NCBI GenBank assembly: GCA_030374765.1
Contig: JARGXX010000022.1
Span: forward strand, 806,001 to 870,000
DNA length: 64,000 nucleotides
Origin: Agarophyton chilense
Lineage: Eukaryota; Rhodophyta; Florideophyceae; Gracilariales; Gracilariaceae
Reading direction: 5' to 3'
Shown: positions 54,856-64,000 of the stretch, piece by piece
Layout: every line of letters starts with the position of its first letter
How positions within the stretch are numbered: the first letter of the stretch is position 1
Program-made: the position numbers and the translations under genes
The notes under the pieces: generated by a model
Database searches by the model: none
Told to the model about the DNA's origin: nothing
Seen by the model: the letters and a program-made list of their open reading frames with translations, nothing else

Positions 54856-57800
54856 CATTAGCTCTGCGATTATTCGGCTCCGAAAGAAAAGAAATGTATA
54901 GTTAAGAAGAAGCACAACGTTTATTGTACACTATAAAATCTACAGAGGCGCTCCAGGAAGGGATCCACACCACTAGTAATAGAAGTTCTTCCAGAAGGGC
55001 CAGAACCGGTACCAGAAAGGGTCAGAGTGTGGAACTGTGAGCTTTCACCAGACCAATGGGTAACAGAACCCTCAGGCGTTGGAGGTAACGGTGGCAGGCC
55101 GGAAGAGGTACCGGAAGGGAGAGGAGCAGTAGGGAAAGACGAAGATCCAGGTATTGGAATTGGCACAGTACGCACAGGGTAATTGCTGGCGGAAGCCAAC
55201 AAAGAACCAACAGTTGTGCCCATGAAGAGATCGCTCGAAGTATCGGCTTGTTCCACAACTGTGTTGAGATCCACGACATAATGCGTGACCACCTGGTCTA
55301 TTCCGGCCTAGAACCGATTACGAAAGGCAACCGCCTAGTTGATAGAGGCGGTATAGTCCGGGTGACGAGGGATGAGCTACTCCAAGAGTGCAAGAGCTTC
55401 TTGGAGGGAGCGCGGACTGGGAAGTTTGAGACGAGAGACGCAAACGCGCTGCATCCTCATGAGCGCACCACAAATGGAAGGAGCCGTAACAGGCTGACCA
55501 CCGCCAGCAGTGGTAGGATTCACCATGAGGGACTGCCCAGGTCCAGCAGAAGGAGCAGGAACTGAACGGAGTAGGTGGATATAATAAAGACCATCGAAAC
55601 CAACAGGTGCAGCGGTAGCGGAGACAGGATTGATACTTTCCAGAGTTTTCACTTCATGGATAAAGGGCTGAGGGGACCCACCAATGGGTTCTTCGTCGGG
55701 TGATACCCAGTTCGCCCTACTGGATATCGTTAGCCTTTCGACGTCTTAAACTTCCCAACACTGGATATCCTTCCATGAATGCGACAGAGACACCTCCAGG
55801 TAAGTCTCCAGCTAGGCAACATTTTATTCCATACAAAGGATAATTACCTCCACACCAATTTGGCGGATAAGACCGACGGTGGAGGGAGGAATCCGGAAGA
55901 TACGACCACAGGTGAGAAACTGTAGTTGGTAATCCGAGTGTCGGAGCAACGGTTTTCTCAGGAAATACCATCGTGGGAGGCCTTAAAAGTGAGAAGCGCA
56001 ACCAGAACGGCCCATCCGCTACAGCCACAGAACAGATTGAATGATAGTACCCTTCGCTTCGGTCACAATGGCTGCCGATTTTGGCCAGCACCGGAGGATT
56101 CGGGACGCCCAAACCCTTCAGGTACCTCGTAGCCCTCCCACCAATCGGGACGGGCTACATACCATTTTCGGCGATTCTCAGTCGTTTGAGGAAAAAACTC
56201 CGTGCAGTGAAAATCATGCACTGTTGTAACGAAATGACTGGTAGGTCAGCGTACTGGTCTCAAGAGGGGGTAGCGTGGTAGAGCGGGTCCTAAGGTCCGT
56301 ATCCTAGACGGCGGCTTTTCCAGAGTACTTGGTGCAATGGGCTCGCGTTTACTGCGTAGTGCTACAGGTTGGAGCTACGGAAACGATGGCTTGAAGACCA
56401 ATTGGTGGAACTAATGTACCAAAGTGGGAAATTTTGTATCCTAACGGTGCCTACCTTACTCTTACGGAGAAGCGTCACTCCAGCCAAGTAAATAGCAATG
56501 GCGAGGCGCTGGAATCTCCCTGGCACTGTAATGCTAATCTATTACACTAATTAAAATAAAATTGGTATCTAAATGAGTTTAGCTGAGGTCGGCCGGTCGA
56601 CGTGGCGTCTGTAAAATACCTCAAGCCCCGCCAGCTTACATGACTCAACCGTTTTCGTTGCTCCTTCACATATCTCCCTCCTTAGGATTCGACCGTCACG
56701 GCGAAGTTCAGATTGCCTCACGATTGACCCAGGGGACGTGAGCTCTTAGTTGCTCCCAATACCAACAGGCGCGACGGGACGTCGCGTCGTCATCACCTGC
56801 GGGGATTCGAGGAATTATGAGCTGACCATTGGCGCCGGGGTGGCAATTACTTTGTCTAAGGACTGAAACTCAAGCGCGCCGAGAACACTGTTCATAGGTG
56901 CATCGGCGGTGTATTCCTCATGGCACGTTGGCGAGATTGTCCCGTGGCTTATTCTCCCCTGACGGTCATTGGGGCCTTCCTTAGTCTCCGCTTTTCCTTT
57001 GGCGACCCTACGCGCTTCGTCCACCGTGGTTTAAGTCTGTCAACCCGCCCGGGTAAATTCCATCATCTCATCTTCCCATCGCGGAACTGTTCCACTGGTC
57101 GTGTGCGATGCCGAACTCGCCTGAAAAGCCCGTTGGATACTCCATACTCCCTTCGGACTTTGTCGCAGCAGTCCGTTTTCTTCTCCATTTCCCGGCGGAC
57201 CAGCCTGTGGGCAGCGGCGCCATGGCTTCGAACAATCAAGCAAGGAGCTCCTCGGGATACCAAGTGGCTTATGAGTGCCCCGGGGACTGATATGAATTAC
57301 CATCGGACGAAACTCGCGGGCAGTGCTTCATGCGATTCTGCCGACCTCTGTCGAAGAATACCAGAGGTTCTGTCACGTGTATCTCGACAGCCGACGGCTT
57401 TCTAAGATCCCCGATTTCTGGAGGGGCAATAAGAACGCGCACAACGTCTAGTGGTATAACCGTTGGTGGCATCGTCCTGTGGATCCGCCTTGAGCGACGC
57501 GCTGTCGTACCCTCATCCGAGCGGACATGCCGTGTATCCGTTGTGAGGAGGAAGCCGATTACCAGTTGAGGGTGAACAAACTCGTTTCGGATCTCTACGA
57601 GGACTTCCTTTCGCCTCACGTGAGATTTCTTCCGGCGGGTACAGTAAGCTCCCCGAGGGTTCCCAGCCCAGGTTTCGCTCCTGTGAGTTCCAATGACGAC
57701 GACGGGGTCACTGTTGCACAGCCCAAGTGAGTCCTGTTGGTGTTCGGAGCGCTTTCACGAACCTTGAGGTCATGGCGAGGGCTGTTAGGCCTCTTCTAGT

Positions 57801-58039
57801 TAGTCAAAATGAGTAATGCTTGTGCTTTCCCAAAGTCGATTCTGTATTCCTCAAACCTGCGTGCCGCCGGGCGCCGTTCGATCATTGAGAGCTTCCTCAG
57901 GTCTTCCTCAGGAGTCGCCTGAGGACTGACTTTGTCCCCTGACGCAGGAGCTACGGCTGACCTTTGTGTCGGGAGGCGTTCTGGGCGGCGTTTTGGCATT
58001 ATTAAGGCCAATGGTTGCCCCCTCCCGAAGGCTGCGCTC
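54856..58039. other. Mixed retroelement remnants, unresolved
   Basis: Minus frames at 54921-55292, 55377-55652 and 55717-56112 are Pro/Ser/Gly-rich and may be decayed gag; those at 56815-57619 are charged and unrecognised. An AT-rich block at 56540-56580 resembles LTR polyadenylation regions. It probably holds the 3' end and LTR of the chromovirus on the right (minus) plus another element. Confidence 0.35.
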
Positions 58040-58600
58040 CGTGATGCTGACTTTGCACCAATAGTGGGCGATAAAATTAGCCGGAATGGTTTAAGGCTCT
58101 TCCCAGGTGTCTTTCTCAGGGGTGTAGCCAAACTAACGGACTCGATAGCACATAGTTCCATTTTCTCCCCGACCGGCGGAGATGATGCGCTCAATCACTA
58201 ATTCCGGTTGATGTTCATTCTCCGGAGGGAGAGTGTGGTCCAGAGGGGCGAATCTGTCGGAGTACGTTGGGAGAGATGGGTCATCTTTATCGGCATTGAA
58301 CATAGGGTCCATGGGGCTGGACGGGTCTGCGGATTCTGCCTTAGGAGGTGTGGCGACTTGAGCGTTGACCGGAGGTCGTACTGATTTCGTTGGGACAGGG
58401 GGCTGGGACTTTGGTGATTCGGGAGAGCTGGGGGCTTGGATCACCCGATCAATAGATACAGTGCCCCGTAGACCGTCGATTAGTAACGTAATGGTGTGTT
58501 AATTGGCCTCAAGGACTTTGTATGGTACGGTAGAGCGGGGTAAGAGCTTCCGCCTAGTGTCCACGAGGTCATCACTGTCCCTACAAGAAAGTTTTTCTTT
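58040..58600 (-). pseudogene. Second chromovirus, integrase C terminus and chromodomain only
   Basis: Reading leftwards: an integrase tail (TRRKLLPRS...PYKVLEAN, then TITLLIDGLRGTVS) homologous to VTVRMDGLENTVS of the first chromovirus, a Pro/Ser linker, then a chromodomain (LVIERIISAGRG, RVR-stop-FGYTPEKDTWEEP-stop-TIPANF). Two stops fall where conserved Trp codons are expected. Truncated to the right at about 58600. Confidence 0.75.
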
Positions 58601-60619
58601 TTTGGGAGGGTAGTTGGAGTGCAATGTGTTACAATTGGGTCGCATGGAAGGTAATTAGAGTACAATCGGAGTGCATGGCGTCGAGACACTTTCGCTGATG
58701 GGTTCTGTTGACGGAAAATTGCACGCAGATGGAGGGCGCCGTTTTTGCAAATTACAGACTCACATTCCAAAACTTCTTTACTGAAACATTTATGCGCACA
58801 ATGCACACTCCAAGTACCGCTGTACCGCTGTACCGCTGTACCGCTGTACCTTCGTCTTTCAGAAACCACATCATCCGGATTCCGAGAGTTCCTCGCCTCC
58901 CTCCATCCTGTAACCCCCTTACTATTTCTTATTTTTTGTGCCAACGTTAACATTATGTAGTCTGTAGTATAGCAAAGGGCGCGCTGCGTCAGTTGCATTA
59001 AGGCAGTCCTTTGCACATCAAGCAAACCGAAGCCGCACTAAGCAACATCTCCGCCTCGCTTGAACCGCAGTCAGCGCTTGCTCACGCCATTCGCTTGCTT
59101 CACCGTCCACCTCAGTCTTCAGTGAGTCCACTCAAAACTATGTATGCGTTCCATCTTCTCGATCAACGTGTTCTTCTTCCGGGTACCAACTTGCCAGATC
59201 GGTTTGGTCTGTATTTTCGTCGATTTGCACTGCGATAGGTTGCTCCAAACCCCGCTGTGTTCCTAGTTGCATACCAACAACACTCTTTCGTTTATGGCCG
59301 CATTGGCTGTACGAGAGGGTTCCCAGCGCTATCTTAACTTCATTAGCGACGTCATTGCGATTCCAGCCCGCAGTGGCTGTCGAATACTCACTCATATCTC
59401 GGATGAAACATATGAATTTCAATTCTCTTTACATTATAAGCGCCTTCATTAACTTTACCGTGCAATGGCTTTCACTCTTTCAACCATCATTCCGTTCATC
59501 ACATCTGCAGCCTACAACGTCCACAACACTGTTAACTCCAATGCTCTCTTACCGCTGTACGGTGCATACGATCTTTTCTGTCATGGACCTCCCATAACGG
59601 GCAGTTCTCCATGCGTGTTGCTCATTCATGCTTCATGCTGGTTTCGAACCCACGCGATGAAGTACGAAACGAAGTTTTAAACGCACTTTTCGATTTTGTT
59701 GGAAGAACCTTGAGGTTAGCAGTCGTCATAGAAGGTGGTGTCAATCCGATTGGGGTGGATCTCCGTCAGAGTGGCACTGCAGCGCGGACATAAATGCGAG
59801 GAATGTGGCGAGAATGAGTCTGATCGCCCGCCGAGAAGAACTGCGGATGCTGAATCAGCATCTTGATGATCAATGCAGGAGCTGATGTGCGGCAGTGAAA
59901 GCAACTTAACGGATGCTTTCACTTACATTGAGGATTGCTACACTTTGCGAACGCCAAAGCACAGTCCAGTGTACCAACCACGCAGTTGGGGGCTGTCCTC
60001 TAGCTAGAGGGCTAGATAGCTAGTAGAACTCAGGGATTGCTGTAGCGCTAGCGATCTACCGTTTACTGCATAGGGTTAGATTGGTAGCAATTGCTATTCC
60101 CGAAGTCCCACATCAAACAAACTTACAAACCAGACAAAAATGACTTGGGCTGGACCCAGTCAATCCATCTAACGTGCGACACCTTCCACGTTTATGTTCG
60201 ATGCAGTAATAACGATTTAAGGAGGCTTCGGTGGCTCCCATATCAATTCGTTAAAAATTTTACGGACGACGAAGACGAAAACTTCTGAAACGAATTGGAG
60301 TACACACGTCTCAGATCCTTATGGTCGCTGACGGACAAGGAGTGGCATTCTTCTCGAGGCTCAAGTAAGCATGACAGACACGGAAAAATATTTGCTTTCC
60401 CGTCACAGAGATCAGCCAATAGTATCACTTAAATATCGTCAACGTAAAAGTGTGCTGAAATATCAGGACTGTTTTGAATGAGGCAGACACTGCAAGACGA
60501 CAACATTTTTCCCTGAAGACACTTGAATTAGAACAGCATTTTGCTGCCGTTGTTGCTACTTCCTCCGCCACGCTCGCTTCCACTTTCAGTCCTCTTGAAG
60601 CACGGCAAGCAGCTGCGTT
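58601..60619. other. Unidentified sequence
   Basis: Two kb with only short frames on both strands. The left part continues the retroelement tract; between 59000 and 60600 I see no motif, repeat or RNA gene. AGCTAGAGGGCTAGATAGCTAG near 60001 is a short imperfect repeat. Confidence 0.35.
58815..58850 (+). repeat. 8-bp tandem repeat
   Basis: TACCGCTG repeated 4.5 times. No function apparent. Confidence 0.95.
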
Positions 60620-61686
60620 GTGATCAGCATCGGCACCAAAGCATCACGACCGAAGGAAACGTCGTGATCACCAGCGCAAACTATACCATCACAAGCGATC
60701 CTGCCCACACGGCCAGCGTACTGATGGGAATTATGGGCTAACATTTCGTCACGAAGAATGCAGCAGCCGTCCTCATTGAAGTCACCATCATCGCTCTCAC
60801 CGCTCTCCCGTATGTCCAGTTTATCCTGGTGATGACTTCAGCTTCTGTTCCCAATTCTATCAGCGACTACTTTCCCCCGTCTGTGAAAACAAACACGTCG
60901 TCTGCGCCTATTCCCAGCAACAGAAAAATGGAAAGAATCTGCAGCGTCGCAAAGTACTTTTGCTGGAACACGAAGCGGAAAAGGACATACGCGACTGGGA
61001 AGGACAAGAGTATTTGACCCAGCGCTGCGACGGCCAAGAACGCACTGCCCGTGTGGAACCAGATAACCAGAAACACGAGAACAAGGGCCACAACACAAAA
61101 CGACAAATCTCTCATCGCCGTGTCAGAGAACGCAGCATTTCTCATTTTTACACTGGTTAGTGTGACACGGTATACTTTTTTGGATAGCTGCTCGATGGTT
61201 TCTGTTCCGTGCAGACACCATTGAAGTTATTGGTCTTCTTGTTCTGCTTTTCTGTCTTCAATGGCAACGTAGCCTCGAAAACGATATCCGATGCGCAAAA
61301 TGCAGCGCATGAGCCAGGTGACGTTGCCTCCAACCGAAGGGTCTTTTTCATTATAACAAAAACTGCGCCTGGAGATATCGCGCCTACTTAACCTCGGCAC
61401 CACTGAGACAGGGCTAATCGGGTTTGATTTATCGGCGCCACTAATATCTGCGCAATAAACGATGATAACCCGAATTGCTTTAGGTCGAGTTGTGGACGCC
61501 GTCAACGTAACAGGCTCCACTGATCTGGACGTTCTGGTTCTTTCCATTGGTGGTGTTCACTGTCTCTGCACTTGCATCAACAACACTTTTGGCCTCCATG
61601 GCTCTCGCTAGTTCAAGGGTTTCGCGACAGCTCCGTGTCTCACTCTTTCCTCCGATACTGCTACAAGAAACTGCCTTCTTCGACAC
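60620..61686 (-). pseudogene. Dispatched/Patched-type RND membrane protein, broken
   Basis: A minus frame at 61145-60867 encodes three hydrophobic helices ending in LLLGIGADDVFVFTD, the signature of the sterol-sensing/RND permease block of Dispatched- and Patched-like proteins (the GxGxDD proton-relay motif). Downstream the same protein continues with RAVRAMMVTSMRTAAAFFV, then PIIPISTLAVWAG and FALVITTFPSVVMLW, interrupted by TAG, TAG and TGA. Upstream frames to 61686 (CRETLELARAMEAK) could be the preceding luminal loop but are less sure. No complete copy is in the window. Confidence 0.72.
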
Positions 61687-61704
61687 GCGTTGATCAGGCG
61701 CACT

Positions 61705-62240
61705 AGAGTCTACATGTCCGGCGGATTGGCCTCACATGAGGCCAGCTTGGCCTCATATGAGGCCAGTTCTATTTTCGAAAAAATTAGTAAAAATCACTGG
61801 TTTCCATACTGCAGCGGCGTATTCTATTTTCTAAGTAAAAAACTAATTTTCCAACCATGTTCCTCCTGATTTAAAGTACATTTCTTAGACAGTTGTCTTC
61901 AGTAACAGCAGCTCAGTGGTTTCACAACCGCTCGGAGACTGATAAAAACAGAGTTCAAACCTCACTGAGTTCCGTGAAACTCAAAAACTCCTACGGGAGC
62001 TCGACTAATTCAAAAAATTAATATGGTCTAAGAACGCATTTGCGTCCACTTGAACAGCAGACAGAAGGGGACATCTGCCAAAGAGATTGCTTCGTCAGAG
62101 ACCCTAATATATCTAGCAAGTTGAATGACGAAGATTGAATTAGTAGGGGGCTTAAAGGTAATTTGAACTTTTGCTTTATACTTTTAAAAAATGCCTCTAA
62201 AAAGCCTTAAAAACGCATGTGGACACACGAACGTCAATTT
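61705..62240 (+). repeat. SINE-like repeat, copy D (uninterrupted)
   Basis: About 536 bases, no LTR inserted. Two GGCCTCAYATGAGGCC palindromes near 61729 and 61749. A box GCTCAGTGGT at 61911-61920 and B box AGTTCAAACC at 61952-61961. Aligns with copies A and C, including GTCTAAGAACGCATTTGCGTCC. Confidence 0.72.
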
Positions 62241-62245
62241 TGTTG

Positions 62246-62849
62246 ACTAAATGTTGCTCGAAATGTGATGAATGTCACGCAGATTATCTATAAAACACTC
62301 TCGACCAGTTCCAATGTAACATATATAAACATCCATATCATTGTACTTTTGGCATTCTGAACAAACAAATTTGGTTTTGTAAGTGGTCTTGAAGACTTTT
62401 CATCGTCCTTGATATGTTTGAGACGTTAAAGAACCATCCAATTTTCTTCTTTTTCGATTGGTCTCCATTGAATGAATGCCGGTTCCAGCCATATATGGGT
62501 TTTCTATTTCATCTTCCTCCTTATATTTTCTTTTCATAGTTCAAATAGCATTCCAGTTGTTATCTATTAATCCGTCTGCGAGATTACAATAGAAATTATG
62601 CAGTGTAAGATTCAATATGTTTCCGTATGCACCCTTGTAAAGATTCCAAGCATCAACCACGCACATTGCCAGCAAATAAGTATTCACTCTGAAAGACCAT
62701 TCTTTCACTTCAAACTTCTTTTCCATATTCAGATCATCTTGACGTGACCTATTATGCCTATCAATTCTTGAACAACAAGAATAGTACTCCTCACAAACTT
62801 TTGGAATAGCAATGAAAACGGAATTTTCTTTGATATTCCTGTAACGCAA
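62246..62849 (-). pseudogene. piggyBac-related (DDE_Tnp_1_7) transposase, C-terminal fragment
   Basis: Residues DRHNRSRQDDLNMEKKF, EWSFRVNTYLLAMCVVDAWNLY and LHNFYCNLADGLIDNNW match the end of the DDE_Tnp_1_7 domain of oomycete-type piggyBac relatives. After stops near 62540 and 62413 the C-terminal zinc ribbon follows (KFVCSEC...YICYIGTGRECF) to a TAG near 62247. Different subfamily from the element at 26.5-30.3 kb. No ATG; the right side joins unrelated DNA at 62850. Confidence 0.72.
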
Positions 62850-63084
62850 TGCGCTACTCGGGAGACCAGCCGCGGGCGCCGAGAGCTACACACAGGCAGA
62901 GCCTGGAAAGCTGGGGTCGGCTATCTGGCCCTAGAGTCCGCAACTACTCAAGAGAGACGTCGTCGCACAGGCGAGGAGTGTCTACTAGGCACAGACTCCT
63001 ATCGTTCCACAGGAGCTCTTGGCGTCCGGAAGACGTGCTCGGAGTGGTGTCGATCCGACACGAACCGAAGTGATCGGCCTGGAT

Positions 63085-63412
63085 ATACGCCGCGTATGAC
63101 GAGTAGCCGGGGCGAGCCCCGGGATTGTACCAGAGCCCGGACGAGCGCCACGACCCTAACGACGGCAACGGCGCACCAACCACTTCACCCAACGGGTGGC
63201 GATAGCAAAGCAGGGCAAGCCCTGAGATTGTACCAGCGCTCAGACGAGAGCGTCTGCTTGGCTATACCGACTGGCGCCACAAAGTGGTAATCACTCACAC
63301 CCAACGGGTGACGATAGCAAAGCAGGGCAAGCCCTGGGATTGAACCAGCGCCCAGACGAATGCGCCTGCCTGGCTTTACCAGCTGCACCTGGAAGTGATA
63401 CTCACTTATCCG
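63085..63412 (+). repeat. Three tandem repeats of about 112 bp
   Basis: Units 2 and 3 begin CAACGGGTGGCGATAGCAAAG (63190) and its near copy at 63302, each containing CAGGGCAAGCCCTGGGATTG. Unit 1 (from about 63085) is more diverged. GC-richer than the surroundings. Confidence 0.8.
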
Positions 63413-64000
63413 AGGCTCCCGATCCACACCTCGGTATCCAACGGATACGGGTCTACAAGCTGCTCGGGCAGTAGAACTGCCGGCGGTCCAATAGACCGAG
63501 CGAAAGTGCAATGCGCTACGTGGCGACCGATGGCCGTGAGGGCAAGGACTGGACGGGGAATACTCGATAGGCTAAAACGCGAGAGGTACCTCTGCAGCAT
63601 TTGATCAGACTGCTGCCTGTCTTGTCGGCGTTGACTGGGAACGAATGTCTGATAACCCTATAGTCTCAAGACACGAACTAGTAGTTCGGAGGCCCCCCCT
63701 CCTTTTTGGACTTTACTTCGGTATAGCCCCCGGCGACCCGGCGCTCAAGTACCTCTGGCCGCTTAGCAGTTAGCCATTACGATAGATTACAACTAATAAA
63801 TACAATTAAAAATTACAAGGCAACAGTGCAGAGCACTGTATGGTGCCAACCACACGAACTAGCTGCCGGCCATTGCCACACGTATGACACCTAGCGCCAT
63901 GCACGGTATTTCATCCTGGCAGTATGCCAGCTATTACGGCGTCGTCACTGCTTAGTGTAAGGAGGTCGGAGGAGGATGGCTACTTGTCCTAAATAACGGC
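63413..64000. other. LTR-like sequence at the right edge
   Basis: No gene. ACTAATAAATACAATTAAAAATTACAAGG near 63791 followed by GC-richer DNA resembles the polyadenylation part of the solo LTRs seen further left, but no ends or duplication lie inside the window. Confidence 0.35.

Noticed and set aside
1..64000. Bacterial, phage or CRISPR content
   Set aside because: No Shine-Dalgarno-led operons, no regularly spaced short repeats; genes are eukaryotic (proteasome, Ku70 with SAP, SNRNP27) and one has a spliceosomal intron.

Overview
The window is nuclear DNA of a photosynthetic eukaryote. The evidence is an intron with GT-AG ends in a proteasome gene, single-exon genes for Ku70, a spliceosomal protein and a 3-hydroxyacyl-CoA dehydratase, and two genes whose products look plastid-targeted (a CbbY-type sugar phosphatase and a siroheme-pathway methyltransferase). 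Intron poverty, short intergenic spacers and a gene island abutting a transposon-filled tract fit a multicellular red alga of the Chondrus kind. That assignment is an inference, not something read from a marker gene.

Positions 1 to about 26.1 kb form a gene island. From left to right it holds: a secreted protein running off the left edge (minus); an unrecognised coiled-coil protein (plus); an ABC1 kinase/beta-lactamase-fold fusion (minus); the very-long-chain 3-hydroxyacyl-CoA dehydratase (plus); Ku70 (minus); a SNRNP27-type tri-snRNP protein (plus); a CbbY-type phosphatase (minus); proteasome alpha2 (plus, one intron); an RMND1/DUF155 protein (plus); a giant, very GC-rich acidic protein with BRCT-like N-terminal segments (plus); and uroporphyrinogen-III methyltransferase (minus). 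Most neighbours are divergent or convergent, with small gaps. The last two overlap tail to tail by 30 bases. Several reading frames open upstream of their first ATG, so starts were set at the first family-consistent ATG.

From 26.45 kb to the right end the window is a graveyard of mobile DNA with no confident host gene. A 3.9-kb piggyBac element (26452-30332) has TTAA ends, matching terminal repeats, a transposase with its acidic triad and a second convergent gene of unknown function. Next is a tyrosine-recombinase retroelement (30739-35870, minus) with 160-bp direct terminal repeats; its reverse transcriptase is split by an 887-bp solo LTR flanked by a CATAT duplication. Further right are a pogo/DDE_1 transposase fragment, three 547-549 bp solo LTRs of one family, three copies of a repeat with tRNA-like A and B boxes, a hAT element decayed mainly by in-frame stops, two decayed Ty3/gypsy chromoviruses on opposite strands, a broken Dispatched/Patched-type RND gene, and a second piggyBac-related (DDE_Tnp_1_7) fragment.

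Island genes cover DNA end joining, splicing, protein turnover, fatty-acid elongation, mitochondrial or plastid maintenance and siroheme synthesis. They are unrelated housekeeping functions with no operon logic. The layout of most interest is the right half: nested insertions whose order can be read from target-site duplications, and a piggyBac element that carries an extra gene.
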